A stretch of DNA of 23,706 nt from Desulfovibrionaceae bacterium UBA6814 (GCA_002452635.1 DKEU01000271.1:1-23706), one strand, 5' to 3'. Shown: positions 1 through 7,564, numbered from the stretch's first letter. Numbers and translations are program-made. The notes: generated by a model not told the origin, from the letters alone.

Positions 1-1269
1 GCGCACGTTGCCCGGCCAGTGGTACATGGTGAGCAGGTCGATGGCCGGGGTGGAGATGCGCTTGATGGTCTTGCCGTACTCGTCGCAGAGCTTGTGCAGG
101 AAGTGCTCGGACAGGGGCAGGATGTCCTGCCGCCGCTCCCGCAGGGGCGGGATGAAGATGGGGAACACGTTGATGCGGTAGTAGAGGTCCTCGCGGAACC
201 GGCCCTGCTCCAGCAAGGTCTCCAGGGGGCGGTTGGTGGCGGTGACCAGGCGGGTGTCCACGGTCACGGTCTGCTCCGAGCCCAGGCGCTGGATCTCCTT
301 CTGCTGGATGGCGCGCAGCACCTTGGCCTGGGCCTCCAGGGAGAGCTCCCCGATCTCGTCCAGGAACAGGGTGCCGCCGTCGGCCACCTCGAACAGGCCC
401 TTCTTGTTCTGCACCGCGCCGGTGAACGCGCCCTTCATGTGGCCGAACAGTTCGCTCTCCACCAGGTCCGCGGGCAGGGCCGCGCAGTTGAGCTTGACCA
501 GGGGCTTGTTCTTGCGCGGGGACACCGAGTGGATGGCCTCGGCCAGCAACTCCTTGCCGGTGCCGGACTCGCCGCGCAACAGCACCGTGGCCCGGCTGGG
601 CCCGACTTGCGCGACCTGCTGCAGCACCAGGCGCATGCTCTTGGACGCGGCCACGATGTTGGGGTGCTCGAAGCCTTCGGTGAGGCCCGGGGCCATGCCC
701 TGCGCCACCAGGCGGCGCTGCATGGCCATCTCCTCCTGGAGCACGGCCACTTCCTTGGCCACCAGGCCGGCCACCACCTCCAGGAAGCGGCGGTCCATGT
801 CCAGGTCTTCCAGGTCGCCTGCGGGCAGGTCCACGGACAGGGTGCCCAGCATCTCGGTCTGGTTCTCCTCGGCCGCGTACTTCACGGGCACGCAGATGAA
901 CCCGAGCTTGGACATCTCGTCCTTGGTCCGGCCCATGGCCAGGTTCAGGAAGCCCGGGGCGTCCTTCATGATCGGCACCACCTCGGGCTTGCCCGAGGTC
1001 ATGACCCGGCCGGTGACGCCCTCGCCGGCCTGGTAGGAGACCTGGGCATGCTTGGCCTGGCCGTGGGTCACCGAGAGCTTGAGGGAGTTGGTCTCGGGGT
1101 CGAAGATGGCCAGCAGCGCCCGTTTGTAGCCGCAGGTTTCGCACAGGATGCGCAGCAGGTTCTTGAGGCCCGGCTGGATGGCGCCGCGCTGGGCCAGCTC
1201 GCGCATGACCTGGCGCAGGGTCTCGAAATACCCGGACAGGCGGGGCACGGGAACCATGGGTGCGCTCAT
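1..1269 (-). CDS. NifA-like sigma-54-dependent transcriptional activator (GAF + AAA+), C-terminus cut by window edge
   Basis: This is a bacterial enhancer-binding protein that would use ATP to open promoters bound by sigma-54 RNA polymerase. The first 423 residues are visible. Residues ~20-175 look like a GAF sensor domain (GEGVTGRV at 83-90 is typical). The AAA+ domain begins near 200 with Walker A GESGTGKE (233-240), the sigma-54-contacting loop GAFTGA (280-285), Walker B GGTLFLDE (298-305) and the arginine-finger region FREDLYYR (358-365). The sequence stops at WPGNVR, so the Fis-type DNA-binding helix lies outside. An in-frame ATG four codons downstream (1257) is an alternative start. The start is 12 bases after the iorB stop, so it is probably co-transcribed with iorAB and may control them or another amino-acid or 2-oxoacid pathway. 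The effector sensed by the GAF domain cannot be told from sequence. Confidence 0.93.
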   Translation of the reverse strand, partial: MSAPMVPVPRLSGYFETLRQVMRELAQRGAIQPGLKNLLRILCETCGYKRALLAIFDPETNSLKLSVTHGQAKHAQVSYQAGEGVTGRVMTSGKPEVVPIMKDAPGFLNLAMGRTKDEMSKLGFICVPVKYAAEENQTEMLGTLSVDLPAGDLEDLDMDRRFLEVVAGLVAKEVAVLQEEMAMQRRLVAQGMAPGLTEGFEHPNIVAASKSMRLVLQQVAQVGPSRATVLLRGESGTGKELLAEAIHSVSPRKNKPLVKLNCAALPADLVESELFGHMKGAFTGAVQNKKGLFEVADGGTLFLDEIGELSLEAQAKVLRAIQQKEIQRLGSEQTVTVDTRLVTATNRPLETLLEQGRFREDLYYRINVFPIFIPPLRERRQDILPLSEHFLHKLCDEYGKTIKRISTPAIDLLTMYHWPGNVR

Positions 1270-1281
1270 GGGGACGGCCTG

Positions 1282-1875
1282 CTAGGCGGCCAGGGCGGCC
1301 ACTCCGAGGTCGATGGCCGCCAGGTTCATGTCCAGGATTTTGGGAGAGAGCCGCTCCCGGGCCGTGGCCTTGAGGTCGGCCACGCTGATGGGCAGCTCGC
1401 CGGTGGCGCACAGCGCGCCCAGGAGCGCCAGGTTGCCGCTCTGCACCGCCCCGGCCTGGGCGCCCAGGCTCAGGCAGGGCAGGAAATGGGCCTTGCCCGC
1501 GCATCCCTTGACCGCGGCGAAGAGCTCGGCCAGGTCGGGGTAGGATTCCTTGCCCATGGTCACGCCGATGGGCAGGATGGGCTCGGCGTTGGACACCACC
1601 AGCCCGCCCGGCCGCAGGTAGGGCAGGGCGCGGAGGGTTTCCAGGGGCTCGAACCCGAGCAGCACGTCGGCCTCCCCGGGCGCGATGCGCGGGGAGGCGA
1701 ACCCGCCGATGAGCAGGGTGGACTCCACCACGCCGCCGCGCTGGGCCATGCCGTGCACCTCGCCGGCGGTGACCGGCAGGCCCTTGCGCATGGCCGCCTG
1801 GGCCAGCAGGATGGTGGCGGTCAGGGTGCCCTGGCCGCCGACTCCGGTGAAGAATATGCGCGCCGACATGCCCAT
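1282..1875 (-). CDS. iorB: Indolepyruvate ferredoxin oxidoreductase, beta subunit
   Basis: This is the small (gamma-domain) subunit of the 2-oxoacid:ferredoxin oxidoreductase that oxidatively decarboxylates arylpyruvates, such as indolepyruvate from tryptophan, to the aryl-acetyl-CoA while reducing ferredoxin in the cytoplasm. The 197-residue protein has the expected length. Its N-terminus carries FFTGVGGQGT (residues 8-17), and EVHGMAQRGG follows at about 37-46, both hallmarks of the POR gamma domain. The ATG overlaps the iorA stop by one base (TAATG), which implies translational coupling and a 1:1 complex. A second ATG lies two codons further in. IorB can be confused with the gamma subunits of related oxidoreductases, but adjacency to iorA settles it. 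Confidence 0.95.
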   Translation of the reverse strand: MGMSARIFFTGVGGQGTLTATILLAQAAMRKGLPVTAGEVHGMAQRGGVVESTLLIGGFASPRIAPGEADVLLGFEPLETLRALPYLRPGGLVVSNAEPILPIGVTMGKESYPDLAELFAAVKGCAGKAHFLPCLSLGAQAGAVQSGNLALLGALCATGELPISVADLKATARERLSPKILDMNLAAIDLGVAALAA

Positions 1876-3719
1876 TACGCGCTCCTTTTGCGGGCCTTGA
1901 TGTCCGGCGAGACTTGCAGGCAGAACATGCATCCCGTGCACTGGTGGGGGTTGATGGAGACTTCGCCGCCCGCCACGGCGAAGGCCGGGCAGCCCAGGGT
2001 CTCCACGCAGCGGCGCACGCTGTCGCTCTGCTTGGCCACGTAGGCCACCATGGGCTTGGCGGACTTGAGGGTCTTCTTGGCGAAGAGCACGCAGGGCTCC
2101 TCGGCGATGATGACCCGCACCCCGCAGCCCTTCTTCATTTCCTTGAGGACCTTGAGGGTCTCCTTGAGGTTCAGGGGGGCCACCTTGGCCACCTGGGTCA
2201 CCCCGCAGCCGCGCACGATGCTCTCGATGTCCACGCGGTTGGGGTTCAGGCCGCAGGCGGACTGGCACACCCCGGGGTGGGGCTGGTGCCCGGTCATGGC
2301 CGTGGTGCCGTTGTCCAGCACCACCAGGATCAGGTCGTGGGCGTTGAACACCGCGTTGATGAGCCCGGTGACGCCCGAGTGGAAGAAGGTGGAGTCGCCG
2401 ATGAAGGCCACCACCGGCCGCTTGCCCGCCTTGGCGAAGCCGCTGCCCGCGGACACGGAGGACCCCATGCAGAGCAGGAAGTCGGCCATGGCCAGGGGCG
2501 GCAGGATGCCCAAGGTGTAGCAGCCGATGTCGGACGAGTAGACCGCCTCGTCGCCGAAGGCCTGGCGCACCGCGTAGTAGGTGGCGCGGTGGCTGCAGCC
2601 CGGGCAGAGGTTGGGCGGCCGCATGGGCAGGGGACCGGCGGCCGGGGCGCAGGCGGGCAGGGCCTTGGGCTTCTTGCCCAGCAGGCGCAGCAGGGCGGCC
2701 CGCACGTTGGCCGTGGAGAACTCGCCGTTCCGGGGCAGGTCGTCGCTCTTGCCCAGCACCTTGACGGCCAGGCCCTTGTCCTGGACCAGGGCCTTGACCG
2801 CGGTCTCCACCAGGGGCTCCAGCTCCTCCACGATGAGGACCTTCTTCAGGCCCTTGAGGAAGCGGGCGATCTTCTTTTCCGGCAGGGGGTAGGTGAAGCC
2901 CAGCTCCAGCACCTTGACCGTGCCGGCAAAGGGCGTCTCCTTGAGCACGTCGGCCACGTAGGCCCGGGCCATTCCTGAAGCAATGACGCCCACGGTCCCC
3001 TTGCCGCGCACGCGGTTCCAGGGGCTCTTTTCCGCAGCCTCGGCCATCAGGGCCAGCTTCTTCATGAGCTCCACGTGGCGCACCCGGGCCACGGCCGGGA
3101 TGGGCACGAAGCGGCGGGGGTTCTTGACGAACTCGGGACCCTTGCGCGCGCCGGGCAGGGGTGCGAAGCGCACCGGGCCGCGCACGTGGGCCACCCGGGT
3201 GGTGGTGCGCAGCATCACCGGCTGCTCGTGGGCCACGGACAGGGCGAAGGCGTCGCGCAGCATGTCCTTGGCCTCCTGGGCGGAGCACGGCTCGAACACC
3301 GGCATGCCGGCCAGGCGGGCGAAGATGCGGTTGTCCTGCTCGTTCTGGCTGGAGTGGCAGCCCGGGTCGTCGGCCGAGAGCAGCACCAGGCCGCCGGGCG
3401 TGCCCACGTAGCACAGGGTCATGAGCGGGTCGGCGGCCACGTTCACGCCCACGTGCTTCATGGTCACCAGGGTGGTCGCCCCGGCCAGGGCGGCGCCGCC
3501 GCCCACCTCCAGGGCCACCTTCTCGTTGGTGGAGTATTCGAAGGAGAAGTCTCCCTCCGGGGCCAGCCGGGCGAAGGTGTCCGGGACCTCGGAGGAGGGG
3601 GTGCCGGGATAGCAGGACACGAAGGCCACGCCGGCCTCCAGGGCGCCGCGCACGATGGCCTCGTTGCCCAGGAGCAGGTGGGTCTGTCCGCCTTCCTTGG
3701 AAAGCAGGGGATGGGGCAT
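1875..3719 (-). CDS. iorA: Indolepyruvate ferredoxin oxidoreductase, alpha subunit
   Basis: This is the large subunit of the arylpyruvate:ferredoxin oxidoreductase, carrying thiamine diphosphate. The 614 residues match the family length. The N-terminal pyrimidine-binding domain includes the conserved stretch CYPGTPSSE and the EYSTNEKVA segment. The C-terminal half holds the TPP/Mg motif GDSTFFHSG followed by DNGTTAMTGHQPHPG. The extreme C-terminus has a ferredoxin-like segment with Cys at 571, 577, 594, 597 and 600. Several positions where the dicluster motif normally has Cys are replaced, for example Ser604 in VSP where VCP is usual. The start has a good ribosome binding site (GGAG seven bases upstream). 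It lies 16 bases after the TPR gene and overlaps iorB by one base. Confidence 0.95.
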   Translation of the reverse strand: MPHPLLSKEGGQTHLLLGNEAIVRGALEAGVAFVSCYPGTPSSEVPDTFARLAPEGDFSFEYSTNEKVALEVGGGAALAGATTLVTMKHVGVNVAADPLMTLCYVGTPGGLVLLSADDPGCHSSQNEQDNRIFARLAGMPVFEPCSAQEAKDMLRDAFALSVAHEQPVMLRTTTRVAHVRGPVRFAPLPGARKGPEFVKNPRRFVPIPAVARVRHVELMKKLALMAEAAEKSPWNRVRGKGTVGVIASGMARAYVADVLKETPFAGTVKVLELGFTYPLPEKKIARFLKGLKKVLIVEELEPLVETAVKALVQDKGLAVKVLGKSDDLPRNGEFSTANVRAALLRLLGKKPKALPACAPAAGPLPMRPPNLCPGCSHRATYYAVRQAFGDEAVYSSDIGCYTLGILPPLAMADFLLCMGSSVSAGSGFAKAGKRPVVAFIGDSTFFHSGVTGLINAVFNAHDLILVVLDNGTTAMTGHQPHPGVCQSACGLNPNRVDIESIVRGCGVTQVAKVAPLNLKETLKVLKEMKKGCGVRVIIAEEPCVLFAKKTLKSAKPMVAYVAKQSDSVRRCVETLGCPAFAVAGGEVSINPHQCTGCMFCLQVSPDIKARKRSA

Positions 3720-3735
3720 GGGTGAACTCCGCAGC

Positions 3736-4428
3736 TTAGGAATTGCCCTGGGCCGGGGCCGCGGGGGCCTGGTCGAGGCGGTGCATGAGATAGTCCACGA
3801 AGGTGGAGCTGTGCTCGGGGTCGAGGCTCTTCACCTCGGCCAGGGCCGCGCGCTGGGCCGCCACGTCGCCGGCCTGCATGGCCTCGGCCGCGGCCTGGCG
3901 GGCCAGGGGCAGGGCGTAGGCCTCGGGGGCGGTCTGCTTGGCGGCCAGGATGGCGGCCAGGGCCCCGGCGTGGTCGCCGCGGCGGGACAGGGCCGCAGCC
4001 TTGGCCATGGCCACGGGCACGGCCAGGGTGGCTGGGGCGTCCTTGGTCAGCTTGTCCAGGACCGCCTCGGCCTTGGCGAAGTCGCCGGCCGCGGTCAGGG
4101 CCTCGGCCAGGCCGATGCGCACTCCGGGCAGCACCGAATCCGGGGCGTCGGCCTCCAGCTTCTCCAGGGCCGCGGCCCGGGCCGCGGGGTCGGCGGTGAG
4201 CAGGATGTGGCCCAGTTCGGCCTGGGCGTCCGCCACGGACGAGGCCCGCACGTGCTGGACCACGGCCACGCCGGCGGCCACGACCAGGATCGCGCCCACC
4301 GCCAGCCCCACGGTGCGCAGGTTGTCCAGCAGCCATTTGAGCCCGGGGTGGAGCTGTTCGGGCACGTTTTCCAGCAGGGCGTCGGCCATGGGTTCGGCCG
4401 AAGCGGCCTGGGGTTTCCTTTCACTCAT
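3736..4428 (-). CDS. TPR-like inner-membrane protein resembling YfgM
   Basis: This 230-residue protein has a cytoplasmic N-terminus, one hydrophobic segment at about 40-60 (VGLAVGAILVVAAGVAVV) and an alanine-rich helical C-terminal part that reads as tetratricopeptide-like hairpins. The architecture matches the YfgM/TPR_21 group, an ancillary partner of the SecYEG translocon and periplasmic chaperones in enterobacteria. That function is family knowledge and is not shown here. It is the first gene of the minus-strand operon, 16 bases before iorA. No functional link to indolepyruvate oxidation is obvious, so co-transcription may just be shared housekeeping expression. The start is the only ATG upstream of the membrane segment that keeps its charged N-terminus. 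A GGGAGG lies somewhat far upstream (~12 bases). Confidence 0.8.
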   Translation of the reverse strand: MSERKPQAASAEPMADALLENVPEQLHPGLKWLLDNLRTVGLAVGAILVVAAGVAVVQHVRASSVADAQAELGHILLTADPAARAAALEKLEADAPDSVLPGVRIGLAEALTAAGDFAKAEAVLDKLTKDAPATLAVPVAMAKAAALSRRGDHAGALAAILAAKQTAPEAYALPLARQAAAEAMQAGDVAAQRAALAEVKSLDPEHSSTFVDYLMHRLDQAPAAPAQGNS

Positions 4429-4666
4429 TTTCTTCTTATACCTCCCGAACGGCCCGGCCCGGGGGGACCGGTGCGGTACGATCGCGACATTTTTGTACCG
4501 GCCGGACCCTCTTACGCGTGCTTTACAGAAATGTCAAAAGGTCTTTTTTGCCGGGTGGCGGCGCGCGGGGCAGGGACTGGGGCATCAATCCGGGATAACG
4601 CCGGAAATTCGTCCATATTTACCAGCCACGGCCCAGGACCGGGAGTGGCGGGTCAGGAGAGCGCAC
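4429..4666. promoter_or_regulatory. Divergent intergenic region between TPR-ior operon and proA, with inverted repeat
   Basis: This 238-base spacer must hold promoters for both directions. It contains an inverted repeat with arms CGGTAC (4474-4479) and GTACCG (4495-4500) around a 15-base spacer, flanked further out by CCGG on both sides (4468-4471 and 4502-4505), which could be an operator. No convincing -35/-10 pair was found on either strand. There is also no match to the sigma-54 -24/-12 pattern, despite the NifA-like gene in the operon. Confidence 0.4.
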
Positions 4667-5926
4667 ATGGAAATCGCCAAGCAGATGGAGGAGTTGGGCA
4701 AGCGGGCCAAGGCGGCGGCCCGGCGCATGAGTTTCGCCGAGGGGGCGGCCAAGGACGCGGCCATCGCCGCCCTGGGCCGGCTGCTCGCCCAGGAGCGGGA
4801 GGCCATCGCCGCGGCCAACGCCAAGGACCTGGCTGCGGCCGAGGCCAAGAACTACGACCCGCCCTTTGTGGACCGGCTGCGCCTCACGGACGCGGTGGTG
4901 GCCTCCATGGCCCAGGCCTGCGCCGAGGTGGCGGCCATGCCCGACCCGGTGGGCGCCCTGGACACCACCTGGAAGCGGCCCTCCGGCCTGCTGGTGGGCA
5001 AGATGCGCATTCCCCTGGGCGTCATCGCCATGATCTACGAGTCCCGGCCCAACGTGACCGTGGATTCGGCCATCCTCTGCCTCAAGGCGGGCAACGCGGT
5101 GGTGCTGCGCGGGGGCAGCGAGGCCATCCACTCCAACCTCTGCCTGGCCGGCCTCATCCGCCGCGCCCTGGACGAGGCCGGGCTGCCCGCGGACGCGGTG
5201 CAGGTGGTGGAGACCACGGACCGGGCCGCGGTGGCGGCGCTGCTCAAGCTGGACCAGTACATCGACGTGATCATCCCCCGGGGCGGCGAGGGCCTGATCC
5301 GGGCGGTGGTGGACGGCGCGCGCATGCCCGTGCTCAAGCATTTCAAGGGGGTGTGCCACGTGTACGTGGATCAGGCCGCGGACCTGGACCAGGCCCTGGA
5401 GATCGTGTTCAACGCCAAGTGCCAGCGCCCCGGGGTGTGCAACGCGACCGAGGGCCTGCTGGTGCACACGGCCGTGGCCTTCGACTTCCTGCCCCGGCTG
5501 GGGGTGCGCCTGGGCAATGCGGGTGTGCAGTTCCGCGCCTGCCCGCACTCCCTGCCCTTCCTGGGCCCCACCGCCACGCCCATCACCGAGGCGGACAAGG
5601 GCTACGAGTTCCACGACCTCATCCTGGCCGTGGTGGTGGTGGGCTCCCAGGAGGAGGCCCAGGACTACATCGCGGCTTACGGCTCCAACCACACCGAGGC
5701 CATCGTGACCCAGGACCACGCCGCGGCCATGCGGTTCCTGCGCGAGGTGGACGCCTCCATGGTGGCGGTGAACGCCTCCACCCGGTTCAACGACGGCGGC
5801 GAACTGGGCCTGGGCGCGGAGATCGGCATCTGCACCTCCAAGCTGCATTCGTACGGGCCCATGGGGGTGAAGGAACTCACCACCACCAAGTTCGTGTGCC
5901 TGGGCTCGGGGCAGGTGCGGGGGTGA
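4667..5926 (+). CDS. proA: Gamma-glutamyl phosphate reductase
   Basis: This enzyme reduces gamma-glutamyl phosphate with NADPH to glutamate semialdehyde, the second step of proline synthesis. The 419-residue product has full family length and is collinear throughout: RIPLGVIAMIYESRPNVT (114-131), AGNAVVLRGGSEA (141-153) and DVIIPRGGEGL (200-210). The presumed catalytic cysteine is Cys258 in QRPGVCNATE, and the C-terminal part includes TRFNDGGELGLGAEIGI. The ATG at 4667 is chosen because AGGAG lies just upstream and the protein N-terminus aligns there; the reading frame stays open much further upstream without family similarity. It is divergent from the ior operon. Its last 24 codons recur in diverged form 106 bases downstream, immediately before nadD. 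Confidence 0.97.
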   Translation: MEIAKQMEELGKRAKAAARRMSFAEGAAKDAAIAALGRLLAQEREAIAAANAKDLAAAEAKNYDPPFVDRLRLTDAVVASMAQACAEVAAMPDPVGALDTTWKRPSGLLVGKMRIPLGVIAMIYESRPNVTVDSAILCLKAGNAVVLRGGSEAIHSNLCLAGLIRRALDEAGLPADAVQVVETTDRAAVAALLKLDQYIDVIIPRGGEGLIRAVVDGARMPVLKHFKGVCHVYVDQAADLDQALEIVFNAKCQRPGVCNATEGLLVHTAVAFDFLPRLGVRLGNAGVQFRACPHSLPFLGPTATPITEADKGYEFHDLILAVVVVGSQEEAQDYIAAYGSNHTEAIVTQDHAAAMRFLREVDASMVAVNASTRFNDGGELGLGAEIGICTSKLHSYGPMGVKELTTTKFVCLGSGQVRG

Positions 5927-5932
5927 TTTTTT

Positions 5933-5954
5933 GAAAAATACCGAGGTATTTTTC
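5933..5954. terminator. Perfect 10-bp inverted repeat after proA
   Basis: The arms GAAAAATACC and GGTATTTTTC are separated by two bases and begin six bases after the proA stop. The arms are AT-rich, unlike nearly everything around them. No clean T-tract follows on the plus strand, although the stem itself ends in T5, so it may be a weak terminator, a processing site or the edge of inserted DNA. Confidence 0.5.
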
Positions 5955-5960
5955 GGGATT

Positions 5961-6032
5961 GGACCCATGGGGGTGAGGGAACTCGCCTTCGCCACTTCCC
6001 TGTGCCCGGCGACGGGCCTGGTGCGAGGGTAG
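5961..6032 (+). pseudogene. Diverged duplicate of the last 24 codons of proA
   Basis: Read in frame, this encodes 23 residues plus a stop, beginning GPMGVREL and ending LVRG. The end of proA (5855-5926) begins GPMGVKEL and ends QVRG, also 23 residues plus a stop. By hand about 53 of 72 bases and 12 of 23 residues match with no gap. There is no start codon or ribosome binding site of its own in the right place, so it is a non-coding remnant. Its GAGGG (6025-6029) now supplies the likely ribosome binding site of nadD, which starts five bases after the copied stop. Confidence 0.65.
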
Positions 6033-6036
6033 CCGC

Positions 6037-6735
6037 ATGCGCGTTGGCCTGTTGGGAGGCACCTTCAACCCGGTGCACACCGGGCACGTGCGCCTGGCCG
6101 TGGAGGGGCGGGAGGCCCTGGGCCTGGACCGGGTGGAGCTGGTCCCGGCCGGGGTGCCGCCGCACAAGCAGGGGCCGGGGCTGTTGCCCTTCGCCCTGCG
6201 CGCGGACCTGTGCCGCGCGGCGGTGGAGGGGATTTCCGGCCTGGAGGTGAACCCCCTGGAGGGCGACCGGCCCGGCCCGTCCTACACCATCGAGACCCTG
6301 CGCGCGCTCACCGCGGCGCGGCCCGGGGACGAGTTCTGCTTCATCCTGGGCATGGGCGAGTTCCTGATGCTGCACGAGTGGCGCGAGGGCCTGCGCCTGG
6401 CCGAGTACGCCCACCTGGCCGTGGCCTCCCGGGCCGGGGCCGAGCCCGAGGCCGACGCCCGGCTGGCCGCCCAGGAGCGGGCCCAGCGCTACGCCGGCCG
6501 GCACTGGCCGGGCATCAAGCCCGCTCCCGGGAGCGGTTGGGCCCTGCCCACCGGCCGCAGCCTCCGGTTCCTGGACGTGCCCCGCCTGGACATCTGCGCC
6601 TCCCTGGTCCGCGCCCGCTTCCTGGCCGGCCGCAGCCTGGCCGGCCTGGTCCCCCCCGGCGTGGAGCGCCTGTTGGCCGAGCGCGCGGCCGAGGTGCGGG
6701 CGGTCTGGGAACAGGCGGGCAACGGCGCGGCCTGA
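6037..6735 (+). CDS. nadD: Nicotinate-nucleotide adenylyltransferase
   Basis: This enzyme transfers AMP from ATP to nicotinate mononucleotide, making deamido-NAD in cytoplasmic NAD synthesis. The 232-residue product has the nucleotidyltransferase signature GGTFNPVHTGH at residues 7-17, the substrate-contacting GPSYTIETLRAL segment, and the C-terminal motif region (DICASLVRARFLAGRSLAGLVPPGVERLL). Two variations from the family are visible: GMGEF where an Asp-containing GxD is common, and DICASLVR where ISSSxIR is common. It may be co-transcribed with proA. Its last ~31 codons are repeated at 7470-7564, beyond the toxin-antitoxin genes. The tail now on nadD could therefore be either the native one or one brought in by insertion. 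Confidence 0.94.
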   Translation: MRVGLLGGTFNPVHTGHVRLAVEGREALGLDRVELVPAGVPPHKQGPGLLPFALRADLCRAAVEGISGLEVNPLEGDRPGPSYTIETLRALTAARPGDEFCFILGMGEFLMLHEWREGLRLAEYAHLAVASRAGAEPEADARLAAQERAQRYAGRHWPGIKPAPGSGWALPTGRSLRFLDVPRLDICASLVRARFLAGRSLAGLVPPGVERLLAERAAEVRAVWEQAGNGAA

Positions 6736-6773
6736 GCCGGTTCCCTTCCTTCGCTTCGGCTTCCGCTCCGCTC

Positions 6774-6810
6774 TTGACCGGAGCGCCTGTGTTATTATAG
6801 ATGTAATAAC
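6774..6810 (+). promoter_or_regulatory. Promoter and dyad operator of the toxin-antitoxin operon
   Basis: A -35 like TTGACC (6774-6779), a 16-base spacer and a -10 like TATAGA (6796-6801) precede the antitoxin. Overlapping the -10 is an inverted repeat with arms GTTATTA (6791-6797) and TAATAAC (6804-6810) around six bases. Type II antitoxins of this fold normally bind such a dyad and repress their own operon, so this is the expected operator. The short AT-rich block stands out from the GC-rich surroundings. Confidence 0.7.
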
Positions 6811-6834
6811 ATACAACGGCGCACGGAGGCGGCC

Positions 6835-7062
6835 ATGGTGACGCTCAAGATTCGCAGGATAGGCAATTCCCTGGGAGTGGTCCTGCCCAAGGAAGTCCTG
6901 GCCCGGCTCCGGGCCGGGGAGGGCGACGAGGTGCATTTCACCGAGTCCCCGGACGGGTTCCGCCTGACTCCCTACGACGAGGAGTTCGCCCGCCAGATGG
7001 AGGTCGCGGAGCGGGTCATGCGCGAGGACCGGGACGTGCTGCGCGAACTGGCCAAGCGATGA
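6835..7062 (+). CDS. AbrB/MazE-like antitoxin paired with Doc
   Basis: This 75-residue protein has the swapped-hairpin AbrB DNA-binding signature at its N-terminus (MVTLKIRRIGNSLGVVLPKEVL) and a charged C-terminal tail (about 48-75) of the kind that threads into a toxin's active site. It is expected to bind the dyad upstream of its own promoter and to neutralise the Doc toxin encoded next. A GGAGG ribosome binding site lies 6 bases upstream. Its stop overlaps the doc start by four bases (ATGA), giving coupled translation with antitoxin made first. AbrB-type antitoxins are known partners of Doc toxins, alongside the classical Phd type. Confidence 0.92.
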   Translation: MVTLKIRRIGNSLGVVLPKEVLARLRAGEGDEVHFTESPDGFRLTPYDEEFARQMEVAERVMREDRDVLRELAKR

Positions 7063-7448
7063 ACTGGCAATGGGTCCTGCCCGAGGTCGTACAGGCGCTG
7101 CACGACCGACAGGTGGCCGAGCACGGGGGCATGCCGGGGCTGCGCGACGCCGGGCTGCTGGCCGGCGCCCTGGCCCGGCCGCGAAACCTGGCGGCCTACG
7201 GGCGGCCCGACCTGCACGAACTGGCCGCCGCCTATGCCTGCGGGCTCATCCAGAACCATCCCTTCCTCGACGGCAACAAGCGCACGGGCTACACCGTGGC
7301 CCGCATCTTTCTCCTGCTGCACGGGGCGGATCTGTCCGCGCCGCCGGCGGAACGGGTCCTGGTCATGGTCCGGGTCGCCACGGGAGGCCTGGACGAGGCC
7401 GGCCTGGCCGCCTGGTTCCGGGCCAACACCCGCGTGCTGGAAGAATGA
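7059..7448 (+). CDS. doc: Doc family toxin (Fic-fold kinase of elongation factor Tu)
   Basis: This 129-residue protein carries the Doc/Fic signature HPFLDGNKRTG at residues 67-77 and the N-terminal segment EVVQALHDRQVAEHGGMPGLRDAGLLAGAL typical of death-on-curing proteins. Characterised Doc proteins phosphorylate EF-Tu and arrest translation; the activity here is inferred from the intact motif. The length is full, the frame is intact and all key residues are present, so the toxin is probably active. It overlaps the antitoxin by four bases. Directly after it comes a second copy of the nadD 3' end, so the pair lies as a cassette between duplicated nadD tails. Confidence 0.95.
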   Translation: MNWQWVLPEVVQALHDRQVAEHGGMPGLRDAGLLAGALARPRNLAAYGRPDLHELAAAYACGLIQNHPFLDGNKRTGYTVARIFLLLHGADLSAPPAERVLVMVRVATGGLDEAGLAAWFRANTRVLEE

Positions 7449-7469
7449 CGGTATTTCCCCGTCCGGTCG

Positions 7470-7564
7470 GCCTGGCCGGCCTGGTCCCGCCGGGCGTGGA
7501 GCGCCTGCCGGCCGAGCGCGCCGCCGAGGTGCGGGCGGTCTGGGAGCAGGTCGGGGAGGGCTGA
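7470..7564 (+). pseudogene. Duplicate of the nadD 3' end (about 31 codons with stop)
   Basis: The segment encodes LAGLVPPGVERLPAERA, then AEVRAVWEQVGEG and a stop. The nadD C-terminus (from ~6636) reads LAGLVPPGVERLLAERA, then AEVRAVWEQAGNGAA. By hand, 74 of the first 80 bases match. Four of the six differences are synonymous (CCC/CCG twice, GCG/GCC, GAA/GAG), which suggests the two copies diverged while both were coding, for example in different strains. The copy is in a frame that runs back across doc, but has no start of its own. The orientation is the same as nadD, so the pair is a direct repeat around the toxin-antitoxin genes. Confidence 0.88.

Noticed and set aside
19..2043. Long plus-strand ORF opposite the regulator and iorB
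   Set aside because: Its translation is rich in Gly, Gln, His and Ala with no family resemblance. It is an antisense shadow of real genes, as are the long opposite-strand ORFs at 3655-5934, 8657-11848, 19319-21460 and 21534-23657.
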